DNA of 64,000 nt, taken from the NCBI GenBank assembly GCA_009692065.1, contig SHZY01000001.1:1-64000 (forward strand), written 5' to 3'. The stretch's first letter is position 1. Each line of letters starts with the position of its first letter. This DNA is from Gemmataceae bacterium. Lineage in GTDB: Bacteria; Planctomycetota; Planctomycetia; Gemmatales; Gemmataceae. Below are positions 17,595 through 24,863 of this stretch, piece by piece. The notes below the pieces were generated by a model, which had not been told where the DNA came from, made no database searches, and saw only the letters and a list, made by a program, of their open reading frames with translations. Both the position numbers and the translations under genes were made by a program.

Positions 17595-19666
17595 CAGCCG
17601 ACGATCACGCGTGGCCGCTTCGCTTTATCCTTTTCCGCACGATGAATCAGCTCGCGCACCTTCCACGGGATGTTGCCTTCGCCGAACGCCAGGTAGCTCC
17701 AGCTCGCGGATAGCATGTCCAGCTCCGGCCAGCCGAAGTGCAGCCCCGGCGGCCTACTGTGGCGAGACATTTCCAGGGCAATCGCCGCGATGGCCTGCGC
17801 CACCGACACGCCGTTGGTCACGCGGATCACGTACCGGCTATTCTCCCGGACGACCTCGATCGTCAGCGTCTGAAAGAAATCGCTCGGATCATCAACGCAC
17901 ACTTCCAGGCAGACGATGTCCGTCTCCGGCGCGAGGGAATGCTCGGCGCGGATGCGCATCTCCACCTCATCGTGACTGATGCGACCAGGCCGCACCGGCA
18001 CCAGCACCGGAAAGTCGGCGAGCCTCAAGCTGTCCCACATGAATTTGGACTGGTCGTCCTTGAATGCAAATCCGACCGTGCGCAGCTCGTCCGCCCGCCA
18101 GGCACGCGATAGGATCGACATCGCCAGGATCGCAGCAATAAAGCAGAGCGCGATGCCCAGCCCACCCCCCGAGTGCGCCGCCACGGTCAGCATCGTCGCG
18201 ACGAAGACTATCGCGATGAGGCCATAGAAGAGCAGCCTGAAGAAGTAGACGATCAACCATTCCTTGTCGGCCGACTGGGCGCGGGACCGCCGAATTTCAA
18301 ACACCGTCACGACGGCCGCACACGCCATCAGCACCAAGACGCCGGTGGCGTAGGCGTTTCGCTGGTCCTCGACGTCGGCCTTGAACCAGAGCGTCACCAG
18401 CGTGTTGACGACGGCGAACACCACCAGCAGAACGCCCCAGCGCTGCGTCCAGCGGAACTCCATGCCGAAGCGCAACAGAAATAATGGCATCAACATCGCC
18501 AGCGCCGTGATGACGCTCGTGCCCGCCATGCACAGGATCAGCACGGTCACCACGTCGTACACGGTGCCAAAGACGACGCCGCAGATGGGCAGCAGTGGCT
18601 CGTTGCCCATGTCCACCAGCTTGCCGCCGTGGGCAAGATAAGCCAGGGCTCGGTTGTTCGCGTGGCCTTCCGGGCCATACGCGGCCTCGGGGATCAAGAG
18701 CGTCGTCACCAGGACCGCACCGAGCAAATACACTGACATGATGACCGCCGCCAACACCAGCACCTTGCGCGTGTTGCCGATGCGCGTCTTCGGCGGGTGT
18801 TCGTCCGGTTTGCCCGCGACTTGCGGCATCAGAATCATGCTCAGCTCGAACCCGGATAAACCCAGTGCCAGCTTCGGCAATGCGATCACGCTCCAGAACA
18901 GGACCGCCCTCCAGCCCTCGACGTCATGCGTGAACCCGCGGGTAACGAACTCGCCATGCTCCACCTGATGAAGCCAATCCGAGACGATCTGCGGCTGCGC
19001 GAACAGACGCCAGAGGCCGGCGGCGATCAACACGCCGGTCATCAGCAAGTAGAGCCCCACGAGCGGCACGGCCAGGAATATCACGTTGCGGTTGAACCCC
19101 TTGCGCAAGAGGAACCAGAAGACGAACGCGATGATGCCGAGCAGTATCGTGACGACGAGTTGCTCGTTGACATGGTCGGCGGCGTTCTCGTGAACGTAGT
19201 CCCGTGCGCAGTCCTTGCACCAGCCGACAAGTTCCTTGACACTCGCCAGCCGATCGCCGTCATGCTGGTTGAGCACATGGACCGACGCATCGGCGAGCGA
19301 CAGCGACTTGAGCATCGTGAAGTCGGTCGCCGCGAAGCCGAGCAGGATGAGGACGAGCGTCTTGCCCCGCCAGCCGCGGATCAGCTTCTCGACGATGCCG
19401 AGCGACCCTTGTCCGCCCGGCGAACGGCCGGCGAGATAGCAATAAACGGGAAGGGCGCCGAGGAGCGTGACGAGCACCACGGCAGCGGTCGCCAGCGGAC
19501 CAAGCAGCTTCGTCTCGTGATAGGTGATCGACGGCTGGTACGCCAGCGTGCTGAAGTAATCCAGGCCCAACAGGCACATGACCCAGAGCCAATGGTATTC
19601 CGCGCCGCCGTTCTTCGCGACAGCGGCGCCATCGGGACGCACAGGAGTGGTTGGAGTGGTGGACAT
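17594..19666 (-). CDS. APC-superfamily permease with C-terminal soluble domain (paralogue 1)
   Basis: This 690-residue paralogue of the following gene has the same N-terminal signature (WLWVMCLLGLDYFSTLAYQPS), the same GQGSLGIVEKLIRGW loop, about 12 helices, and a C-terminal soluble domain with FGEGNIPWKVRELI. It has an insertion of about 30 residues after the third helix (NQHDGDRLASVKELVGWCKD onwards) that the other copy lacks. Both are full length without frameshifts, so both are probably used, perhaps as two transporters or a heteromer. The substrate cannot be read from the sequence. Confidence 0.75.
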   Translation of the reverse strand: MSTTPTTPVRPDGAAVAKNGGAEYHWLWVMCLLGLDYFSTLAYQPSITYHETKLLGPLATAAVVLVTLLGALPVYCYLAGRSPGGQGSLGIVEKLIRGWRGKTLVLILLGFAATDFTMLKSLSLADASVHVLNQHDGDRLASVKELVGWCKDCARDYVHENAADHVNEQLVVTILLGIIAFVFWFLLRKGFNRNVIFLAVPLVGLYLLMTGVLIAAGLWRLFAQPQIVSDWLHQVEHGEFVTRGFTHDVEGWRAVLFWSVIALPKLALGLSGFELSMILMPQVAGKPDEHPPKTRIGNTRKVLVLAAVIMSVYLLGAVLVTTLLIPEAAYGPEGHANNRALAYLAHGGKLVDMGNEPLLPICGVVFGTVYDVVTVLILCMAGTSVITALAMLMPLFLLRFGMEFRWTQRWGVLLVVFAVVNTLVTLWFKADVEDQRNAYATGVLVLMACAAVVTVFEIRRSRAQSADKEWLIVYFFRLLFYGLIAIVFVATMLTVAAHSGGGLGIALCFIAAILAMSILSRAWRADELRTVGFAFKDDQSKFMWDSLRLADFPVLVPVRPGRISHDEVEMRIRAEHSLAPETDIVCLEVCVDDPSDFFQTLTIEVVRENSRYVIRVTNGVSVAQAIAAIALEMSRHSRPPGLHFGWPELDMLSASWSYLAFGEGNIPWKVRELIHRAEKDKAKRPRVIVG

Positions 19667-19681
19667 GAGATTACCAGTTTC

Positions 19682-19757
19682 GCCGCTTGCCGTTTAGCGC
19701 CCGCAGTGAAGCGTCGAACGCCCGGCGCCGCTCTGCGGGCGCTAAACGGCAAGCGGC
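19682..19757. repeat. Perfect inverted repeat, TTTAGCG family, 25-nt arms
   Basis: Arms 19682-19706 (GCCGCTTGCCGTTTAGCGCC and on) and 19733-19757 are exact complements around a 26-nt loop. It is upstream of the permease start and upstream of the divergent tRNA promoter, so it is not in terminator position. Confidence 0.95.
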
Positions 19758-19843
19758 TCCGTGTGGTACTTCGTTATTTACGGACCGGCATTCGCGCCCA
19801 CCACTGGTTTTCATCAGGGCGGCGATTTTCTCCGGCACGCCTC

Positions 19844-19871
19844 TTGAATTAGGCCACACACGCTTTATAAT
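19844..19871 (+). promoter_or_regulatory. Sigma-70-type promoter of tRNA-Gly
   Basis: The -35 element is TTGAAT at 19844-19849 and the -10 element a perfect TATAAT at 19866-19871, 16 bases apart and 29 bases upstream of the tRNA. Confidence 0.75.
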
Positions 19872-19900
19872 CCATCAACAGGCTTGCTGCCGCCAGCTTT

Positions 19901-19972
19901 GCGGGTGTAGCTCAGTGGTAGAGCGTCACGTTGCCAACGTGAATGTCGTGGGTTCAAGCCCCATCACCCGCT
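19901..19972 (+). tRNA. tRNA-Gly (anticodon GCC)
   Basis: The 72-nt sequence folds as a cloverleaf: acceptor GCGGGTG/CACCCGC, D arm GCTC/GAGC, anticodon stem TCACG/CGTGA around TTGCCAA with anticodon GCC, T arm GTGGG-TTCAAGC-CCCAT. CCA is not encoded. It has its own promoter just upstream and a long hairpin just downstream. Confidence 0.97.
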
Positions 19973-19984
19973 TTTCGGACTACT

Positions 19985-20035
19985 AGCCCGCGGCGCAAGC
20001 AAGGGAAGGAATTACCCTTGCTCGCGCTGCGGGCT
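19985..20035. repeat. Inverted repeat, AGCCCGC family, 21-nt arms, after tRNA-Gly
   Basis: Arms 19985-20005 and 20015-20035 pair with two differences (AGCCCGCGGCGCAAGCAAGG on the left). It begins 12 bases after the tRNA and is followed by TTT, so it may end the tRNA transcript. The same family occurs at 45587. Confidence 0.85.
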
Positions 20036-20060
20036 TTCGACTTTCAGGGAGCCAACCATC

Positions 20061-21584
20061 ATGACCGACGGAACAGACACCACGCCGGAAGCCGCTGCCG
20101 AGCCCACACCCGAAACCACGGCCGTTGCCGAGAAGCCGGCCGAAGGTGAAGAAGGCGCGGAACCCAAGAAGAAGATCAAGCAGACCGTGGACATCAAGGA
20201 TGTCGGCCCCTGCAAGAAGCACATCACGGTCACCGTCGATCGCGCTGACGTCGATGAAAGCATCGAGAAAAAGTTCAAGGAACTCGTCGGCGAATCGTGG
20301 ATCCCCGGCTTCCGCCCAGGCAAAGCGCCGCGGCAGGTCGTGATTCGCAAATTCAAGAAAGACGTCAACGACCGCGTCAAGGGCGAGATCCTTCTTGCCA
20401 GTCTTGAGCAACTTGCCGACGAGTTCGACGTCGCCCCTTTGAGCCCGCCCGATCTCAAAACCGACAACCTCGAAATCCCCGACAAGGGCGATTTCGTTTA
20501 CGAGTTCAACGTCGAGGTCCGCCCGCATTTCGATCTGCCCGCGTACAAGGGACTCAACCTGAAAAAGCCGGTGCGTGATTTCACCGAGGCCGACGTCGAT
20601 GAGGAACAGACCCGCATCCTCTCCAACGAAGGCCAGCTTGTGCCCAAGGATGGCCCCGCAGAGAAGGGCGACTACCTCATCGTCGATATGACCACAAGCT
20701 TCGGCAACGACAAGGTCGGCGAGGCCAAGGAGATCACGCTCCGGGTCGATGATACTCTCTCCTTCAAGGACGGCGTCGCCGCCAAGTTTGCCGAGCAAAT
20801 GGTCGGCGTCAAGGCGGGCGAGAAACGCACCGTTGAGGTCTCGATGACCGACGCGGTTGCGGTCGATCGCCTCAAGGGGCAGTCCGTGCAGGCCAGCCTG
20901 GACGTCAAGGACGTCAAGAAGCTCCGCCTCCCCGAGATCGACGAGGGTTTCCTCGAACGCCATGAGTGCAAGACCGCCGATCAATTCCGCGAACGCCTGC
21001 GGCTCGTCTTGGATTACCGTTTGAAATACAGCCAGCGGCAATCCGCGCGCGAGCAGGTGCTGAGCCTGATCGCCTCCGCCGCGACCTGGGAGTTGCCACA
21101 GGATTTGCTGCAGCGCCAGGCCCGCAAGACGCTAGCGCGCAAGGTGATGGAAATGCGTGAGTCGGGCATTGGCGAAGACGAAATCCGAGCCCGCCAGCGC
21201 ATGCTGGAGCGCGACGTGTTGAGTAGCACGGCCATGGCGCTCAAGGAGCATTTCGTTCTGCAAAAGATCGCCGAGCAGGAGAAGCTGGAACTTGAGCCGA
21301 ACGAGATCGACGAGGAAATTGAGCGCATCGCCGCCCAGTACAACGAGACGCCGCGCCGCATCCGCGCCCAGATGGAGCGTGACGACCTGATGGAAACGCT
21401 GGCCGCCCAGCTCATCGAACGCAAGGCGCTCGACCTGATCCTGGAAAGCGCGATCTACGAAGAAATCCCCCTGGGCAAGGAAGGCGGCATGGCGACCTCC
21501 GAAGCGCAGGCCGTCCCCGGCGAGATGAAGGACCCGACTGCGGCGCCGCCGGAAGCGAAGCCGGCCGAGGAATCCGCTGGCTGA
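20061..21584 (+). CDS. tig: Trigger factor
   Basis: This 507-residue ribosome-associated chaperone has the N-terminal ribosome-binding signature intact (PGFRPGKAPRQVV, about residues 76-88). The FKBP-type prolyl isomerase domain follows near 205-290 (AEKGDYLIVDM, FAEQMVGVKAGE), then the long helical C-terminal arms (residues 300-470). It is longer than the usual 430-450 because of an acidic, Ala/Pro/Glu-rich N-terminal extension of about 45 residues and a similar C-terminal tail. The usual partners clpP and clpX do not follow. It folds nascent chains at the ribosome exit. Confidence 0.92.
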   Translation: MTDGTDTTPEAAAEPTPETTAVAEKPAEGEEGAEPKKKIKQTVDIKDVGPCKKHITVTVDRADVDESIEKKFKELVGESWIPGFRPGKAPRQVVIRKFKKDVNDRVKGEILLASLEQLADEFDVAPLSPPDLKTDNLEIPDKGDFVYEFNVEVRPHFDLPAYKGLNLKKPVRDFTEADVDEEQTRILSNEGQLVPKDGPAEKGDYLIVDMTTSFGNDKVGEAKEITLRVDDTLSFKDGVAAKFAEQMVGVKAGEKRTVEVSMTDAVAVDRLKGQSVQASLDVKDVKKLRLPEIDEGFLERHECKTADQFRERLRLVLDYRLKYSQRQSAREQVLSLIASAATWELPQDLLQRQARKTLARKVMEMRESGIGEDEIRARQRMLERDVLSSTAMALKEHFVLQKIAEQEKLELEPNEIDEEIERIAAQYNETPRRIRAQMERDDLMETLAAQLIERKALDLILESAIYEEIPLGKEGGMATSEAQAVPGEMKDPTAAPPEAKPAEESAG

Positions 21585-21616
21585 TAATTGGTAATCAAAC
21601 GCCAATGCGAAAAATC

Positions 21617-21694
21617 AACCACGGATTTCACCGATAACACGGATGCAAGGAAGCAGGCCTTTCCTCATCCGTGCTATCAGTGAAATCCGTGGTT
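21617..21694. repeat. Inverted repeat, ACCACGGATTTCAC family, 29-nt arms
   Basis: Arms 21617-21645 and 21666-21694 pair with two differences (left arm AACCACGGATTTCACCGATA and on). Six T's follow the right arm, so this copy could act as an intrinsic terminator for trigger factor. It is the same family as the inner stem at 15340-15423. Confidence 0.9.
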
Positions 21695-21720
21695 TTTTGT
21701 CCTCCCACGAGGCCCATCCC

Positions 21721-23340
21721 ATGGGCACACCGCCAGATCCTACGAACGAACCTTCGCTGCCCGCAGAAATCGACGAGGTCGTTGCCGAAGTCGTCAGCGA
21801 AGCGCACGTCCAGGCCGGCGCGCTCAAGCCCGAGGAACGCGCCTACCTCAAGGAACATGCCCTCAAGAAGCCGATGGGCGTCCTGCACATCTGGGCCCTC
21901 GGCGTCGGCGTCGTCATCACCGGCGAATACTTCGGCTGGAACCCCGGTCTGAAAGAAGGCGGCCCGCTCGGCATGTTGCTCGCCTCGCTGTTCGTGTGCG
22001 CCCTCTACATGATGTGGGTGCTGGCGTTGAGCGAATTGTCGGTCGCCCTGCCCTTCGCCGGCGGGCCGCTCGCCTATGGCCGACGCGCCGTTGGGCCCTG
22101 GCTCGGCTTCGTCATGGGCTGGTCGATGTTTCTCGAATCGCTCTTCGCGACCATCGGCACCGCCATCGCCACTGGCGGCGCCGTCTTTTTTTTGGCCAAC
22201 CTCCTCGCGCCCAAGTCTCTCCAGGCAATCAGCATCGATCTTCACCTCGTCGCCGCCACCGCCTCGCCCGAGGAAATCGCCGTCACCACGCGCCTGGCCA
22301 TGACCACCGCCTTCGGCCTGCTCACCGTCGGCGGCTTTGCCTTGGTCCAGTGGATCGGCGCCAAGGAGCAAGCCCGGCTCATGGAATGGATGACCTACGG
22401 CGCGATCGTCGGCCTCGTCTGGTTCTGGATCGCCGCCCTCCCCGACGTCGACCTCGACCGCGTCTTCACGACCCCGCGTCTCGTCAACGGCTGGGAAGGC
22501 GTCCTGAAAGCGATTCCCTACGCGATCTGGTTCCTGGTGATGATCGAGACCGTCGCCCTCGCCCCCGAGGAAGCCCACGAACCGCATCGCACCATTCCGC
22601 GCGGCCTTGCTCTCGCCCAGGTCACCCTCATCGTCCTGGTCCTGTTGACGTGGTTCTTCGTGTCCGCAGCCACGGTGGACTACACCAAGACCGCTGACGT
22701 GCTTTATCCGCTGCAACACGTCTATCAAGAGGTCTGGCCTGGCCAGCAAAACTTGTGGCACCTCGTCCCCTTCGCCCTGATTGCCCTGTTCGGCATGGTC
22801 ACCAGCTACAACGGCATGATCTACGCCGTGAGCCGCCAGTCGTTCGCCTTGGGCCGGGCAGGCTACTTGCCGCAGTTCCTTGGCCATGTGCATCCGACGC
22901 GCCGCACGCCGGACATTTCCATCGTCTTTTGGAGCCTGGTGGTGGTCGGCTTCGTGATTTGGGGTTACTTCAACGAGAACGCGGTGCTGGTCGCCGTGCT
23001 CACCTGCAACCTCACCGCGCTGATCTGGTACGTGCTGGCGATCATCTGCCTGTTCACGCTGCGGATCAAGGAGCCGAACATGGAGCGTCCCTACAAGGTC
23101 CCGCTCTACCCGGTGCTGCCGGCCCTGGTCGTCATCATGAGCATCTTCGCCGCCGGCGTGTACGCGATTTACGGTTCCCCCTCTGGAGCACCCACCGGCA
23201 GGCCCTGGTTCGACGACTACATCGTGCTCTGGCTGACGCTGTTCATGTATGCGGTCGGGCTCGCGTATTACTTCGGCTTCGCCCGCAACCGCCTGGTGTC
23301 GGCCGCCCCGGAGGAGTTGGCGGCCCGGGCCAGGCAATAA
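21721..23340 (+). CDS. Amino-acid permease, APC superfamily (ethanolamine/amino-acid type)
   Basis: The 539-residue protein has a soluble N-terminus of about 50 residues and 12 predicted helices. Signatures are GVGVVITGEYFGWN in the first helix, LPFAGGPLAYGRRAVG, and IETVALAPEEAHEPHRTIPRG in the helix 6-7 region, all typical of APC permeases related to ethanolamine and cationic or neutral amino-acid transporters. The start is ATG 21721. The open frame upstream merely translates the hairpin. It is unrelated in detail to the two larger permeases at 15.5-19.7 kb. Its substrate is not predictable beyond an amine or amino acid. Confidence 0.85.
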   Translation: MGTPPDPTNEPSLPAEIDEVVAEVVSEAHVQAGALKPEERAYLKEHALKKPMGVLHIWALGVGVVITGEYFGWNPGLKEGGPLGMLLASLFVCALYMMWVLALSELSVALPFAGGPLAYGRRAVGPWLGFVMGWSMFLESLFATIGTAIATGGAVFFLANLLAPKSLQAISIDLHLVAATASPEEIAVTTRLAMTTAFGLLTVGGFALVQWIGAKEQARLMEWMTYGAIVGLVWFWIAALPDVDLDRVFTTPRLVNGWEGVLKAIPYAIWFLVMIETVALAPEEAHEPHRTIPRGLALAQVTLIVLVLLTWFFVSAATVDYTKTADVLYPLQHVYQEVWPGQQNLWHLVPFALIALFGMVTSYNGMIYAVSRQSFALGRAGYLPQFLGHVHPTRRTPDISIVFWSLVVVGFVIWGYFNENAVLVAVLTCNLTALIWYVLAIICLFTLRIKEPNMERPYKVPLYPVLPALVVIMSIFAAGVYAIYGSPSGAPTGRPWFDDYIVLWLTLFMYAVGLAYYFGFARNRLVSAAPEELAARARQ

Positions 23341-23369
23341 ATCGGCAGCATATCGGCTATAACAACATC

Positions 23370-23434
23370 GTAGCCATTCACGGCCGAATTCCGCCGATGG
23401 CGAGCATCAGCAGAATTCGGCCGTGAATGGCTAC
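23370..23434. repeat. Perfect inverted repeat, 22-nt arms
   Basis: Arms 23370-23391 (GTAGCCATTCACGGCCGAAT and on) and 23413-23434 are exact complements. It lies between convergent genes and is followed by TATTCTTGCA and a stretch resembling the outer right arm at 15430-15451. Confidence 0.93.
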
Positions 23435-23482
23435 TATTCTTGCAGGCTGTGTCATGTACCTCTGTGTGCAAGGCAAGTCATC

Positions 23483-24811
23483 CTACAGCCCGTTGACTTC
23501 CCACCGCTTGCGGTAACGCCACCGTACATGAGCGTTCGCGTCCTTGTTGTTCGTGACCTGCAACTTCGCGGCATCCCATTCCAGCGTCGTCTTCGTGAAG
23601 CGCGTCGCCAGGCAGCCGAGCAGCACCGATTCGGTCAGGTTGCCGGAGAAGTCGAACGGCGTCGAGGTGCGGCCGTTGCCGCGGCAGGCTTCCACCCATT
23701 GCAGGTAGTGGTTCTCATGGCCCGGCGTCGGCATCTTGTAGTCGCGGAACTTTTCCTCGGGCAATAGGAGCGGCGCATCGATGTAGCGCGAGTAGAGAAT
23801 GCCGTCGCTGCCAATGTAGAGCGAGCCTTGGCCCGAGAGCTGGCGATTGCCGATCAGGTCGCGCACGGCGGCCGGCGGACGGGCGGCGCCATCATACCAC
23901 GTCAACGTCACGCGATCGGTCGTCACCTTGGTGCCAGGGAAGGTGTAGCGGACGATGCAATCGAGCCCCCAGTTATGCGAGTTGGGGGCGCCCTGCTCCG
24001 CACGCACCGAAATCGGCGCGGCAAGCGAAAGGGCCGTGAAGACCGGATCGAGGATATGGCAACCCATGTCGCCGAAGGTGCCGGTGCCGAAGTCGAGACG
24101 TTTGCGCCAGTTGCCCGGATGGTAGTAGCCGCCGCCGATGAAGTTGCGTTCGTCGGCAACGCCGAGCCAATGATCCCAGTTGAGGTTGGCGGGGATGGCG
24201 TCCTTGCGATCTGGCCGAGCGGCGCGGTCGCCCCAGGTCTTGTCGCTCCAGCTATGCACTTCGCGCACCTTGCCGATGGCCCCGCCCTGAATGGCAGCGA
24301 CCACCGTGCGATGCACCGCGTGCGAGTGGATCTGGATGCCCATCTGCGAGACGATACGCCGCTCGCGCGCCACGCGGGTGAGCTGGCGGGCTTCAAAGAT
24401 TGTCTGCGTCAACGGCTTTTGCGTATAGACATGGAGCCCTTGCTGCATCGCGCGCATGGTGATCGGCGCGTGCATGTGATCGGGCGTCGAGACGTTGCAG
24501 GAGTTCAGGCCCTTTTCCTTGTCGAGCAGCTCGCGCCAGTCCTGATACACGCGGACATTCGGGAATTGCTTGCGCACCTCGGCAGTGCGGCCCAGATCGA
24601 CGTCGGCGACCGCGACGAGCCGCAAGTTTTTGCTGGTCGCGAGCGAGCGGATGTCGGAAAGGGCCATGCCGTTGGCGCCGAAGCTGGCGTGATTGAGCGT
24701 CTCGTTGGGCCCTGCCTTGGCCATGTCGCTGTAGACAAACGGCAAGCCGATGCCGGCGGCAGCGAGGCCCTTGAGAACGCTGCGGCGAGTGAGACGGGAG
24801 TTGATCGTCAT
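23483..24811 (-). CDS. Tat-exported Gfo/Idh/MocA family oxidoreductase
   Basis: The 442-residue protein begins with a twin-arginine signal (LTRRSVLKGLAAAGIGLPFV). A Rossmann NAD(P) domain follows (LRLVAVADVDLGRTAEV, then HVYTQKPLTQTIFEAR, where the usual EKP is QKP), then the substrate-binding domain with KTWGDRAARPDRKD and YHPGNWRKRLDFGTGTFGDMGCHILDP. Family members oxidise or epimerise sugars, inositols or glycosides. Planctomycetes carry many exported copies. The start is ATG 24811 with GGAG upstream. The longer frame is an artefact of the inverted repeat. Confidence 0.88.
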   Translation of the reverse strand: MTINSRLTRRSVLKGLAAAGIGLPFVYSDMAKAGPNETLNHASFGANGMALSDIRSLATSKNLRLVAVADVDLGRTAEVRKQFPNVRVYQDWRELLDKEKGLNSCNVSTPDHMHAPITMRAMQQGLHVYTQKPLTQTIFEARQLTRVARERRIVSQMGIQIHSHAVHRTVVAAIQGGAIGKVREVHSWSDKTWGDRAARPDRKDAIPANLNWDHWLGVADERNFIGGGYYHPGNWRKRLDFGTGTFGDMGCHILDPVFTALSLAAPISVRAEQGAPNSHNWGLDCIVRYTFPGTKVTTDRVTLTWYDGAARPPAAVRDLIGNRQLSGQGSLYIGSDGILYSRYIDAPLLLPEEKFRDYKMPTPGHENHYLQWVEACRGNGRTSTPFDFSGNLTESVLLGCLATRFTKTTLEWDAAKLQVTNNKDANAHVRWRYRKRWEVNGL

Positions 24812-24829
24812 GGAATGAATCTCCGTTTG

Positions 24830-24861
24830 GTTTAGCCAGCGAGCTTGCCCGCCGGCTAAAC
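24830..24861. repeat. Short inverted repeat, GTTTAGCC type
   Basis: Arms 24830-24840 (GTTTAGCCAGC) and 24851-24861 pair with one mismatch. It sits between the helicase stop and the oxidoreductase start on the minus strand. Confidence 0.6.
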
Positions 24862-24863
24862 AG

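Noticed and set aside
19682..19757. Transposon terminal repeats with a small cargo
   Set aside because: Only 26 nt separate the arms, so no cargo is possible. It is a hairpin rather than an element with separate ends.
21643..21720. N-terminal extension of the amino-acid permease (26 residues ahead of ATG 21721)
   Set aside because: The extension is a translation of the inverted repeat and its flank. ATG 21721 fits the family start.
21628..23337. 569-codon open frame opposite the amino-acid permease
   Set aside because: Same reason: antisense of a well-supported transporter. Its ends translate the inverted repeat.
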